Assembly (NCBI GenBank): GCA_030527015.1
Contig: JAUNBR010000011.1
Coordinates: 29,068 to 67,615 of the forward strand
Reading direction: 5' to 3'
Source: Planctomycetia bacterium
Lineage (GTDB): Bacteria > Planctomycetota > Planctomycetia > Pirellulales > Thermoguttaceae
Length of the DNA stretch: 38,548 nucleotides
Part shown: piece after piece, positions 25,583 to 35,800 of the stretch
Numbering within the stretch: the stretch's first letter is position 1
How the letters are laid out: each line of letters begins with the position of its first letter
The notes under the pieces: model-generated
Databases searched by the model: none
Told to the model about the DNA's origin: nothing
What the model saw: the letters and a program-made list of their open reading frames with translations, nothing else
Translations under genes and position numbers: made by a program

Positions 25583-25639
25583 AAATCAGGCATTTTATAG
25601 CAGTACAAAATGCCTGAATCACAAAATAAGAATCGGGTA
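25583..25639 (+). repeat. Palindromic element, right half with extended hairpin
   Basis: CAGGCATTTT (25587-25596) and AAAATGCCTG (25607-25616) form a perfect 10-bp stem, then AAGAATCGGGTA and TA. On the minus strand the stem is followed by ATTTTAT, 95 bp past the stop of the VWA gene, so it could serve as that gene's terminator. Confidence 0.7.
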
Positions 25640-25710
25640 TAAAATCCTACTTTATTTATTTCTCTGGCAATAAATATTTTATCACACGCCAGAAAAAATA
25701 TCGAAGAAAA

Positions 25711-28700
25711 TTATTCCACCACAGCGGCGTCATTTCCCTCATTATCCGGCTCTTCATTCGGGTCATAACTCGAATATTCACCTGTAGCGAAATTAAAAAC
25801 AGTAACTTTCGGTACAGAAGAGAAAATCGGCGCGGCAGTAATTCGCACGTACCGGCGGTCTGCCGAAATAACACCTGTAGCTGACATCTGCGCACCTGTC
25901 GGAAGCCAAGTAATTTCCGGCCTATACCCGACTCCTTCGTTTCCGTAATAATAATATGGATAAGCGGAACCGGAACTACTGCTTCCGCTGGACGATAAAT
26001 TCGCCATGGCCCGAGGATCTATATTCTGAAAAAGCTGCTGCGCCAGTTTTGTATTTTGAACGTGTCTGAGATTTTGAACCGTCGCGGCCAGCTGCTGTTC
26101 CTTTAACGATTCTTTTCTTCGTCCATTTTCCAAACAAAATTGCGCTGCCGCCACGTCATTTTCAAGAGTTATCGAATAACGCATCCGTTTTTCGTTCTCC
26201 GTGCCGAGGTTCAGGGCGATTTCCACCATGACTTTATTATCAGTTACTGTTCCCCAGATTTTTTTGGCGAGGATTTTATACTCCCCATTAAATCCTTGGC
26301 TGCAAATATATTTTTCTTTGGCCATGCGCACGACACGGCCCTCTTTTTTGGAAAAACTATCTTCTTTCAGGAAGCCGCCACCCACGGTACGCGGATTTCG
26401 TAATGAACAGACGCTGCCATTCGGCTCTTCGATAATGAGGTCTATATCTGCCTCTCCTGTCCAGGATACCGTTATTTCACAGTCCCTCTGGGTGACCAGC
26501 GCAAGCTCTTTTTCGAACTGCTCCGCTTCCGATATTCGCCCCTCCGCCTTATATTTTTCTAATAAAGCCTGCGCTAAACGCCTGGCGGTTTTATACTCTG
26601 CCTGCATCGTGGAGGAAAGCTCCAGACGTAACAGACCTAATGATGCCCAGCGTATACCTTCTTCATTATTTACATCCGCACGTTTTGCGAGATTTAGTCC
26701 CTGTAAAAATGGTTCTGGTGAATCAGGAAAGATTTCCCCCAACTGACGATAAATATCCAGCGCACGCTGAGTAAAACCTAAACGGCTTAAATACGCCGCG
26801 ATAAACATCATCTGGTCTGGAGATTCACAGAACTCCTGTGCGGAAAGAATTGCGCGCTCCACCTCTTCTTCAGAACGATTCGCACCGAGCATGGCCAAAG
26901 GAAGAACTTCATACATCCAGCTCTGGCTCATGTCGTTCAGAATGGCAGACTCTATAATTATAATAGAGTCCTCATATCTTTCTCGGTGCATCATCCAGTG
27001 AAGCGTTTTCTGGACAGACGCCATGGATGCGACGATTTCCTGATCTGACTTTTCTCGTAACGCTTTAAAATAATCATTCCACCACTGTTTTACGTCCACG
27101 TCTTTAGGAACCATGATTCGCCGTGCTTTTTCTGCTGAATTAAAAAGCACAGGTTTCTGCGATTTAACCTCCGGAACATTATGATTCGTGAAAGATTTTA
27201 CAGCATCCATATTTTTTGAGGTTTTTTTAGAAGTAATAATAAGATCATCTTCGATACAGAACAGACCATTATTACCACCTCCACCAAACATATTATTTCC
27301 TCCACCCATGTTAGTGCTGCCGATGCTAGATCCGGATCCAGAACCAGAAGAACCAGAACCGCCACCGATAACACCACCACCCATCGGCGCCAGAGTTTCG
27401 ATCGGAAGCACCAGGTCAGCCACAGGATAAACACGTGTGATACGTTCACCGGTGGCATTTTCCTTGGAAGTAATCATAAGCACTTCATCCTGGACAACAA
27501 AAGTCAGCTTCATGGCGTCATCCGTGTCAGGATCTGTATTTTTCAATAAATGCTTAAGAGCAGAGCGTAAGGAAATGCCATTTACATTTAAAGTAAATAG
27601 TTCTTCCGCTCCATTTTCATAAAGATTTTCCACCGCAGTTTGATCGATATGAATGTCGATTTTATGATCTTCCGCCAGCTGTTCAATAATAGCAGAAAGA
27701 GGTTTTTCGGTGGCGTTAATGGAAGTCGGATTATCCAGTGCTTCCATAATTTCTTTCTCCGCTGGACCACGAGTGGCTAAATCGATAGAACGGTATTTCT
27801 CCAATCGACGTTCGGTTAAACGTTTCCATGTTTCTGAATCGGGATACTGAATCGCGATATTATCCGGGAACGGAATATTTGATTCTTCTGTAACCATCAT
27901 CGCATCAATAAATGCTTTTTGTCGACGGACTTTTGTCTGCATACTTTGCTGGTGATACCCCATCACTCGCGCAGAGATGACCGCAGCGACCGCTGTCTGA
28001 TTATCCGGCTGTAAGGCAGCCAGTTTCGCTGCTACATCTTCCTCGGCCGCACGATAATTTCCAGCTTCCATCATCGAGTCAAAACGGCGCATCCAGCTCT
28101 TTATCTTTTGGTTTTGAGACCGTGTATTTTCCACCGCGATCAGACGATCTCTCATTTCACCCAGCCTGGCATATTCCTCATCTTGGCGAACTTTAAGCTC
28201 ATCATTTCGATTCTGACCTTCACGAATCGCCGCCTGGAGCTGCTTTTTCAGCGTATCTTTCATCTCCGGAGAAATGTCTCTGGCATTAATTTCCTCCATC
28301 TTTAATTTCAGATCGTCCACGGCTCTTTCCGGAGCGTTCGGAAACTCATCTCTTGCTAATTTAATGGTTCTCTGTACATCAACTCGCGCACTCTGATCGG
28401 CCGCCTCATTAAAATTTGCCCGGCTGGCGGAGTATAATCCATCATTCGGAGCCGCAGATATATAATTCTGTGCTTCCTGCTCAGTTTTTTCCAAAAGCTC
28501 TTCCAGTTCTGTAATTTTAGGATGAGAAGGATTCACCGTTTTGGCATTCTCAAGAATCTTTCGTGCCTCCTCCGGCTGGTACACTTCCGACGTAATGGCT
28601 TCCTCGGCCAGTTCAAGTAAAGAATCCAGATGTCCCTGCACGATTCCCATGGCATTATTTATATCTGACTGTTCCACCAGGGGAAGCCACGTATTTTTCT

Positions 28701-29703
28701 CTTGTACAATTTCTACTAACTGTTTCGCGGTATAAGCCTGCACATTATTTATCACCGGCTGAATATGATATGACATCTTTTTACCATCTGTCATGGTAAG
28801 CGAAATATCCACAGGTTTTGTTAAATCATAACTTTTTTCGAGTGTTCCGATAACGATCGTCTCACGGTCAGAACGTAAAGGCGGAAACTGTGCCGGAAAA
28901 AGTTTCATCTCTGGCGGATGCGTCTGAGAATTCGGATGAACCCAAAAAACGCCTTCATGAATCGCCCGGCCAATTTCAGTTAAATCCCCGGCGACATATG
29001 TTACGTCATTCGTATCTAACAAACTGCGTGTTACATCAGGACGGATCAGAGCCCCTCCTGTTTTGGCGGCCAAAATGCCTAAAAGCTGCATATTAATATT
29101 TGGCCCGACCGGCACACAGACCGAGGAAATCCGCTGTTCGGCAAGCGTATCTGTCTGTTTTGTGAATTCTTCCATACGCATGGCTTTCGCACGAGAAGAC
29201 CCCTGCCCGATGTAAACGATTACACGGCCACGAAAATCTTCTGGAGCCGCAAAACAGGCCGCGGCCGTCGTCAGCGCTTTTTGCATGTCGATAGAACCCA
29301 GCGGTACTCGAACACTGTATTTCTCCAGCGCGACCGCCACTTCTGGACTGGTACCGCTGACGAAACCATTTTCCATATAATTAAATGTATTTACGTCTGA
29401 AACCAAAATCTGAATGCGATCACTGGGTTTCATGGAATGTAACACTTCCTGAAGTGCTTCTTCCTGCTCCTGCCGATATGCGCCTATCATACCGGCAGAC
29501 GTATCCAGCAGTACGACGATATCCACTGAACCTGGAAGTGCCAGATTATCTCCGGCTGGACTGACCGACAAAATAAAGTAATTTGCGTTACTGTCGGAAT
29601 CAGAAACCGTTAATGTCGCCGGCGCGAATGTCTGTGCCTGGGTAACACTCCACATGCCGCACAGCAGGAAAAGAAAAATACTGGTAATAAAACGTTTTGT
29701 CAT
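25711..29703 (-). CDS. Exported VWA protein with coiled/TPR regions, STN-like domain and DUF2135-like domain
   Basis: 1330 aa. Signal peptide cut near WSVTQAQ (residues 18-24). The VWA domain (about 58-250) has DTSAG (67-71) in place of DxSxS and IGQGS (165-169) where an Asp is usual, so the metal site looks degenerate. A long Glu/Arg-rich helical part follows, then an STN-like module (LSAIIEQLAEDHKIDIHIDQ, about 670-750), a Gly/Ser linker (GGGSGSSGSGSGSS, about 775-812), TPR-like helices (about 860-1065), a DUF2135-like beta domain (CEITVSWTGEADIDLIIEEP, about 1071) and a Ser/Tyr-rich end with ISADRRYVRI. Domain order is typical of envelope proteins of Planctomycetota. Start: GAGAGG 7 nt before the ATG; a TATAAT at 29726-29731 is a possible -10. 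The role is unknown; adhesion or scaffold work is inferred. Confidence 0.88.
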   Translation of the reverse strand: MTKRFITSIFLFLLCGMWSVTQAQTFAPATLTVSDSDSNANYFILSVSPAGDNLALPGSVDIVVLLDTSAGMIGAYRQEQEEALQEVLHSMKPSDRIQILVSDVNTFNYMENGFVSGTSPEVAVALEKYSVRVPLGSIDMQKALTTAAACFAAPEDFRGRVIVYIGQGSSRAKAMRMEEFTKQTDTLAEQRISSVCVPVGPNINMQLLGILAAKTGGALIRPDVTRSLLDTNDVTYVAGDLTEIGRAIHEGVFWVHPNSQTHPPEMKLFPAQFPPLRSDRETIVIGTLEKSYDLTKPVDISLTMTDGKKMSYHIQPVINNVQAYTAKQLVEIVQEKNTWLPLVEQSDINNAMGIVQGHLDSLLELAEEAITSEVYQPEEARKILENAKTVNPSHPKITELEELLEKTEQEAQNYISAAPNDGLYSASRANFNEAADQSARVDVQRTIKLARDEFPNAPERAVDDLKLKMEEINARDISPEMKDTLKKQLQAAIREGQNRNDELKVRQDEEYARLGEMRDRLIAVENTRSQNQKIKSWMRRFDSMMEAGNYRAAEEDVAAKLAALQPDNQTAVAAVISARVMGYHQQSMQTKVRRQKAFIDAMMVTEESNIPFPDNIAIQYPDSETWKRLTERRLEKYRSIDLATRGPAEKEIMEALDNPTSINATEKPLSAIIEQLAEDHKIDIHIDQTAVENLYENGAEELFTLNVNGISLRSALKHLLKNTDPDTDDAMKLTFVVQDEVLMITSKENATGERITRVYPVADLVLPIETLAPMGGGVIGGGSGSSGSGSGSSIGSTNMGGGNNMFGGGGNNGLFCIEDDLIITSKKTSKNMDAVKSFTNHNVPEVKSQKPVLFNSAEKARRIMVPKDVDVKQWWNDYFKALREKSDQEIVASMASVQKTLHWMMHRERYEDSIIIIESAILNDMSQSWMYEVLPLAMLGANRSEEEVERAILSAQEFCESPDQMMFIAAYLSRLGFTQRALDIYRQLGEIFPDSPEPFLQGLNLAKRADVNNEEGIRWASLGLLRLELSSTMQAEYKTARRLAQALLEKYKAEGRISEAEQFEKELALVTQRDCEITVSWTGEADIDLIIEEPNGSVCSLRNPRTVGGGFLKEDSFSKKEGRVVRMAKEKYICSQGFNGEYKILAKKIWGTVTDNKVMVEIALNLGTENEKRMRYSITLENDVAAAQFCLENGRRKESLKEQQLAATVQNLRHVQNTKLAQQLFQNIDPRAMANLSSSGSSSSGSAYPYYYYGNEGVGYRPEITWLPTGAQMSATGVISADRRYVRITAAPIFSSVPKVTVFNFATGEYSSYDPNEEPDNEGNDAAVVE

Positions 29704-30046
29704 GAATGAACCTCTCCCGAAAAATATTATATGGGAAACTTGTACGTATGAAACTCAAATATATTTAATGACATCTCTGTCAAACTGTACACCTTCTGTG
29801 ACCCGTCTTTTATATTTTAGTCTAAACACGTCTTCATTTCCAGCAGAAAACCATATTTTTTTAAAATTTTTTTGTAATTTTTTGTCTAATATAACCATTT
29901 TAATCGAAATTTTCAGATAAATTAATAAAATCACAACTTTTTAAAATGAATAAACGATTTTTTTGTGATTTATCAAAACAAAATTTCACCTATTTTTATT
30001 TTGTAAAAAGCCTGAAAGTTATAAATATTTAAAAAATCGAACTTTT
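29704..30046. other. A/T-rich gap between the VWA gene and tsaD
   Basis: It holds the leader of the VWA gene (TATAAT on the minus strand at 29726-29731, with a poor -35) and long A/T runs at 29850-30045. No gene, RNA or repeat copy was recognised in it. Confidence 0.5.
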
Positions 30047-30048
30047 TA

Positions 30049-30131
30049 TACCCGATAAACTATAAATTTTCACTTCACCGGTATTTTACTTCGCTGAAAA
30101 TGCCTGTTTTCAGAGCCAAAAATAAAATAAT
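30049..30131 (-). repeat. Palindromic element, right arm abutting the tsaD stop codon
   Basis: TACCCGATAAACTATAAA at the left with TA before it, inner CACTTCACCGGTATTTTACTTCGCTGAAAATGCC (with stem), then CAGAGCC. The diverged right arm (about 30120-30145) appears to run into the end of tsaD, and may have supplied its stop. Confidence 0.8.
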
Positions 30132-31154
30132 TTAATTTCGTACTCGTCCTGGAAGGATGTCCAGCTCCAGAGACGCGAAATGTCCGGCACGGTAAAGCTC
30201 CCAGGCGATCGCCCCCATGACCGCATTATCAGTACATAAACTTAAAGGAGCGGTATAAAAACGATAATGGTACCGTTTAGCGTCTGCTTCCAGACGCTGG
30301 CGCAGAGCGGAATTTGCCGCGACACCCCCGCCAAGACATAAGGTATTCATGCTCGTGGCGCGCAGCGCGTGGCGTACTTTCGTGGCTAAAATATCGATCA
30401 CTGCTTCCTGGAAGGAGGCGGAAATATCCGAAATTGTCTGAGCGTCCCACTCATGTTTTGAAAAATCTTGGTGACCGGTGCCCATAAGCTGATAACGAAC
30501 TGCCGTTTTCAGACCAGAAAAGCTGAAATCCAGCCGATTTTTATCGTGAATAAACGCGCGTGGGAAAGCATACCGATTTTTATCTCCATTTTCCGCCGCT
30601 TTTTGAATGCTGGGTCCGCCAGGGTATGGGAGGCCGAGCATGGCGGCGACTTTATCGAATGCTTCTCCTGCCGCATCATCAATTGTCGTACCTAAAAGCG
30701 TAAAATCCAGGGGAGTCTGGCAGCGATATAAATTTGTGTGTCCGCCACTTACGATAAGCCCGACACAGGGAAAAACTTCTGTTTTGTTGGCGATTTTACA
30801 TGCGTAAATATGAGAACGCAGATGGTCCAGCGCGATCAGAGGAATATGTAAAAGCGCGGCGAGTGTTTTTGCTGCCATCAGACCGATAAGCAGTGAACCA
30901 GCTAAACCTGGGGTGTACGTAACGGCCACGGCGTTAAGGTCCGAAAGAGAGATCTTGGCCTGATGAAGAGCCTGGTCAATTACCGGTAAAATACGTTCCA
31001 GGTGAGCACGGGAAGCAATTTCCGGTACCACTCCGCCATATTCTGTATGTAACGCGATCTGGCTGGCGACGACATCTGAAAGAACGTGCCCATCATCACG
31101 AATAATGGCCGCCGCGGTTTCATCACAAGAAGTTTCGACTGATAACAGATACAT
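30132..31154 (-). CDS. tsaD: tRNA N6-threonylcarbamoyladenosine transferase TsaD
   Basis: 340 aa, family length. The iron-binding His111 and His115 (DHLRSHIYA), VSGGHT (135-140) and DAAGEAFDKVAAMLGLPYPGG (about 163-183) are intact, as is the N-terminal SVETSCDETAAAI. With TsaB and TsaE it transfers the threonylcarbamoyl group to A37 of ANN-decoding tRNAs; neither partner is in this window. No good ribosome site precedes the ATG. The lipoprotein gene lies 137 bp upstream on the same strand, with an element remnant in between. Confidence 0.97.
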   Translation of the reverse strand: MYLLSVETSCDETAAAIIRDDGHVLSDVVASQIALHTEYGGVVPEIASRAHLERILPVIDQALHQAKISLSDLNAVAVTYTPGLAGSLLIGLMAAKTLAALLHIPLIALDHLRSHIYACKIANKTEVFPCVGLIVSGGHTNLYRCQTPLDFTLLGTTIDDAAGEAFDKVAAMLGLPYPGGPSIQKAAENGDKNRYAFPRAFIHDKNRLDFSFSGLKTAVRYQLMGTGHQDFSKHEWDAQTISDISASFQEAVIDILATKVRHALRATSMNTLCLGGGVAANSALRQRLEADAKRYHYRFYTAPLSLCTDNAVMGAIAWELYRAGHFASLELDILPGRVRN

Positions 31155-31209
31155 ATTTAATTAGGACAAAATGAAATAAGGTAAAAGAAAAAGAAAAACT
31201 GAGTGATTC

Positions 31210-31261
31210 CGGGTTCCACTTTAAGAACCGCCCGAAACGGAAATTTAAAGCGGAAACAGTA
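31210..31261. repeat. Palindromic element, internally deleted copy with two L-type arms
   Basis: GGGTTCCACTTTA joins directly to AGAACCGCCCGAAACGG and TTTAAAGCGGAAACAGTA (TA follows), so most of the R half is missing and both ends are L-type. Ends 30 bp past the lipoprotein gene's stop. Confidence 0.65.
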
Positions 31262-31291
31262 TAAAAGCGAAATTAATACAAAAAATCTGAA

Positions 31292-31804
31292 TTATGGTAA
31301 ATCTTCACCGTAAAATTCCACAAGTTTTGCCGGTATTTTTACGTAATTCTCTTTATTATTTTCATAATCTTCATCTTCTTTAGGTTCAGGAAGAGCAGAA
31401 GTACCATTATAAGTGGCTTTTTGATATATGGTCATTTCAGAAAAAGGTATATCTTTTTCCAGAGAAGGAGGACTCGCTTCCCCTGAAAATAATTCGGAAA
31501 AAATAAAGTCGATCGCTTCTGCGACCTGAGGGTCTAAAGAAATATCAGAAGACGCCGGTTCCTTCCTCAGGGATTTAATAATATCTTCAGGAGTAATTCC
31601 GCCGTTTTTTTCCACGTAAGATTCAGAAGAAGTCGGAATTTCCGCTGTTTTATGTACTGGATTTTTTTCGCATCCGAAAAAAAAGATAAGAAATACCAGC
31701 GAAAGAACATATTTTGTAACAGATACCTTAAAAGTTATCGCTTTCAGGGTATTTTTTACTGAGGAAATATCCACGTTTCTGCTGGCGTAAAATGAATATG
31801 ACAT
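31292..31804 (-). CDS. Small lipoprotein of unknown function
   Basis: 170 aa. A hydrophobic segment YVLSLVFLIFFFGC (residues 32-45) ends in a lipobox-like FFGC with Cys45. The 30 residues before it are unusually long for a lipoprotein signal, so a later start is possible, although GGGAG 8 nt before the ATG at 31804 supports this one. The mature part is acidic, Glu/Pro/Ser-rich, and contains a helical stretch (VAEAIDFIFSELF). I recognise no family. It lies upstream of tsaD in the same direction. Confidence 0.65.
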   Translation of the reverse strand: MSYSFYASRNVDISSVKNTLKAITFKVSVTKYVLSLVFLIFFFGCEKNPVHKTAEIPTSSESYVEKNGGITPEDIIKSLRKEPASSDISLDPQVAEAIDFIFSELFSGEASPPSLEKDIPFSEMTIYQKATYNGTSALPEPKEDEDYENNKENYVKIPAKLVEFYGEDLP

Positions 31805-31854
31805 GAATATAACTCCCTAAATGATTCCTGAAATTCCTCATATAATGGAAAGAT

Positions 31855-31900
31855 ATGCACAGATTCACTTTAAAATCACGTTTTACGCAGCCATAAAAGG
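31855..31900 (+). repeat. Palindromic element, L-arm fragment
   Basis: CACAGATTCACTTTAAAA then GTTTTACGCAGCCATAAAAG, matching an L arm and its GTTTTGTGCGGCTCT continuation only loosely. Confidence 0.45.
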
Positions 31901-31937
31901 GAAAATAGAGTAAAACCTTAAAAATCTGTGAATTTTA

Positions 31938-32037
31938 TACTCGATGTACTGTAAATTTCCATTTCACAGCATTTTTATTTCGCTAAAAATGCCTGGCTTT
32001 CAGAACCGCACAAAACTGAAATTTAAAGTAAAGCTGA
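31938..32037 (-). repeat. Palindromic element, near-intact 100-bp copy
   Basis: TACTCGATGTACTGTAAA, inner hairpin with ATTTCGCTAAAAATGCC, right end TTTAAAGTAAAGCTGA then TA; TA at 31936-31937. Confidence 0.88.
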
Positions 32038-32150
32038 TAATTTTATGATATTTTACCATGAGAAGTCTTTTGTGGGAGGGAGGGAAGTAAGAAATGATAA
32101 AAATCTTATTTTTTTCATGAACACCATAAATTCACTGTCCCGACGATGTA

Positions 32151-32251
32151 TACTGGTTCCAATTTAAAATTTCGTTTTGTGCGGCTCTGAAACCAGGCAT
32201 TTTCAGTGAAGCAAAATGCCGAGGAAGCGGAAATTTATAGTGCCTCGGGTA
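32151..32251 (+). repeat. Palindromic element, intact 101-bp copy
   Basis: TACTGGTTCCAATTTAAA to TATAGTGCCTCGGGTA, with TA at 32149-32150 and 32252-32253. A good reference copy for the family. Confidence 0.92.
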
Positions 32252-32503
32252 TATGATACCTTTTACGCGACAAAAACTAAAATAAAGTTAAAAAAGAATT
32301 CAGAATTTTCAGAATGATGAAAAATATTCCGAAAAATCATCGCATTTTCATCATCTGTCCGGATTCTCCCTTGACGGAACTCCCCGAAACGATATATTAG
32401 ACATATTATATATTAATAATAAGATAATATTTTTTGAAAATACCAGCTTTTATTATCTGTAAAGTTTCCGCTGCAGGCTTTCCTCATATTAATTTTGGTT
32501 TTA

Positions 32504-32605
32504 TACTAGTTCCATTTTAAATTTCCGTTTTGTGCGGCTCTTAAAACCGGGCATTTTTAGCGAAATAAAATGCTGGAAAAGTGGAAATTTATAGTGTATC
32601 AGATA
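32504..32605 (+). repeat. Palindromic element, intact 102-bp copy
   Basis: TACTAGTTCCATTTTAAA to TATAGTGTATCAGATA, TA on both sides. It lies about 115 bp upstream of the secA -35 hexamer. Confidence 0.9.
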
Positions 32606-32721
32606 TAAAATTTTGAGTGAAACCTGTGTGTAACAAAATCGGTTTCACTTTCCATGAATTTAGCTGTATTTTTAAAAATTTAAATTTTGTACGCCCGAGA
32701 AAGTTCTTTTTCCTTAAATTT

Positions 32722-32749
32722 TGAGAAGTATTTAGGAAAATGTATAATT
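32722..32749 (+). promoter_or_regulatory. Sigma-70-type promoter of secA
   Basis: TTGAGA (32722-32727), 16-bp spacer, TATAAT (32744-32749). The predicted start near 32756 gives a leader of about 93 nt, A/T-rich, in which I see no SecM-like upstream frame. Confidence 0.75.
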
Positions 32750-32848
32750 AATCGGATACAAAATTCATAATCTAACATGTTTTATTAAAAAATAAAAAAT
32801 AGTGATTAATTATTTTTTAAGGATAAGAATAAAAGGAAAATATTCAGG

Positions 32849-35800
32849 ATGGATACATTAGGAAGAGTATGGGATGTGGTATCAGATGCATTTTCTGGAA
32901 TGAGCCAGTCGATTGAGCGCGGAATCACGTCTATTTTTGGCTCCTCGAATGCCCGTTATTTAAAAAAGCTGCAGTCAAAAATCCAGGCGATTAATGACCT
33001 GGAACCAAAATATGTAAAAATGTCGGATGAGGAACTTCGGGAACAGACATTTAAGTTTCGTAAACGTCTTGCGGCAGGCGAAACGCTGGATGATCTTTTA
33101 GTAGAGGCATTCGCTGTCTGTCGAGAAGGAAGTAAACGAGTGCTGGGGATGCGGCATTATGACGTTCAGCTTATCGGCGGTGCGGTTTTACACAGTGGAT
33201 CGATCGCTGAAATGATTACGGGTGAAGGAAAAACACTGGTGGCGACTTTACCGGCATATTTAAATGCGCTTTCTGGTAAGGGAGTGCACGTGGTAACGGT
33301 AAACGATTATCTTGCGCGGCGTGATATGGAATGGATGGGACCTCTGTATATGTCACTGGGGCTTACGGTGGCGTCCATTCAGTCACATATTTCCGTGGAT
33401 GAGCGCCAGGCGGCGTACATGTGTGATATTACATATGCCACGAATAATGAGCTGGGTTTCGATTATCTGCGTGATAATATGCGTCCGGCCATGAAGGGTG
33501 ATTGGCGTTATCCAAAAGAATTGCAGCAGTCGCAGGGAACTCTGAATTATGCGATTATAGATGAAGTGGATAACATTTTAATTGACGAAGCACGAACCCC
33601 TTTAATTATTTCCGGCCCAGCGCACGGAGATATAACGAAATATAAGAAGGCGGATATGATCGCACGGCAGTTAAAGAAAGATGAAGATTTTGAAGTTAAT
33701 GAAAAAGAGCACACGACGAATTTAACGGATGAGGGTATTCGCCACGCAGAAAAACTGGCCGGTGTGGAATGTTTTTATACCGCCGGAAATATGGAATGGC
33801 CGCATTTAATCGATAATGCACTGAAAGCGCATCATCTTTATAAACGTGACGTGAATTATGTGATTAATGACGGTGAAATTATTATCGTGGATGAGTTTAC
33901 CGGGCGATTAATGCCAGGAAGAAACTGGTCGGATGGTCTGCATCAGGCGGTGGAAGCAAAAGAAAATGTGGAAATTAAGCAGGAAAATCAGACTCTCGCC
34001 ACGGTTACACTTCAGAATTTCTTTAAACTGTACCCAAAAATCTGCGGAATGACGGGTACTGCCATGACGGAGGCGAATGAATTCTGGAAAATTTATAAGC
34101 TGGATGTGATCGCGATTCCCCCGAACCGAGAGATGAAGCGGATTAATCACCCGGATCTTATTTTTAAGTCGGAACACGAAAAAGATGAAGCTCTGGTAAA
34201 CGAAATAGAACGTGTGAATCGTTGGGATATTTTAGAGCTGACTGATAAAGATGATCGGGAATGGCTGGGGCAGCTGGTTTCGGAACATGACGATTATATC
34301 GAGTTTATTTTTAAGGGTACGAAGGATGTGGAACGGATTAATCGCAGCCGAATTCATTCTCTGCAGAAGTCCGGGCGCCCGATTCTGGTGGGAACCACGT
34401 CGATTGAGCGCAGTGAAAAAATATCAGAATTACTTGACCGCCGGGGAGTGAAGCATAATGTACTGAATGCGAAAAATCATAAATCGGAAGCAGAAATTAT
34501 CGCACAGGCTGGCAGAAAAGGAATGGTAACCATCGCGACGAATATGGCGGGGCGTGGTACAGACATTATTCTGGGCGGGAATCCGGAGGCCATGGCCTGG
34601 AGTATTCTTCAGGCGAAATATCCCACACGGCTGGATGTGCCCCAGAAAGAATGGGATGATCTGATCGAGGAAATCGAAAAACGTGAACAGATGAAAGCGG
34701 AAGGAGAAATTGTGCGCAGCCTGGGCGGACTTTACGTCTGCGGTACAGAACGCCATGAAGCACGGCGAATAGACCTTCAGCTGCGCGGACGCTGCGGCCG
34801 TCAGGGGGATCCTGGAAGCAGCCGATTTTTTCTGTCTCTGGAAGATGATTTAATGCGTATTTTCGCTGGTGACTGGGTGAAAAGCGTTTTGGGATATATC
34901 GGAATGGGGGATGGACAGGCGATCGAAAGTGCCATGGTAACACGGCGAATTGAGGGTGCGCAGAAAAAAGTCGAGGAAAGAAACTTCGAAATCCGAAAAA
35001 ATCTGCTGGAATATGATGAGGTAATGGATGAACAGCGAAAACGGACATACGGTTATCGTCAGGCGATTTTAGAGGGCGTTAATTGTAAAAACCTGATTAT
35101 GGATATGGTGGACCAGCAAATTGACATTTATCTGGCCACGTATCTGAATTCGAATTATGGTGTGGAAGCATTTTGCGCCTGGGCAGGTGGGATTCTTGCC
35201 ACGGAGTTAAACTCTCGCCATTACCGAAATATGAATTATCGGGAGGCATCTCGCCAGGCGCTGGATGAGGCCGCCAGAATGTGCGAATCGACTATCATGG
35301 AGCTGCTGGAGGAAAATCTCCCTGAAGACGGTGATGAAGATGAGTGGAACTGGGAGGCCATGGCGAAAGGTATTAATACCCGATGGAATATCGGTATCCG
35401 AGAACGTGACATGAGGAAAGTTGGCCGTGAAACGCTGGACTCTTATCTGGTCGAACATGTTCGGGAATTTATTCAGAAAATCGATTTATCGAAAGGCGAG
35501 CATTATTTAGAACCAGAGCATGGTTTAAAAGCTGCCAGTGCATGGATTAAAGGGAAATTTAGTCTCGATTTTCCGGTGGAAGACATGCGCAACAAAATGC
35601 GGGATCTTTTAAAACATGAACTGGGGCAAAAAGTTCGAGACGCGTATCTTGAAAAAGAAATCGAGTTTCCCGTCTTGGCAGGGGAATATCATTTTTCCTC
35701 ACGGGATCAGAACGGCGCACGGATTTATGATCGGGATGCGATCAGTATTTGGGCGGCTTCTCGGTTTAATGCTGAAGTAAAGCCTGAAGACCTGAAAAAT

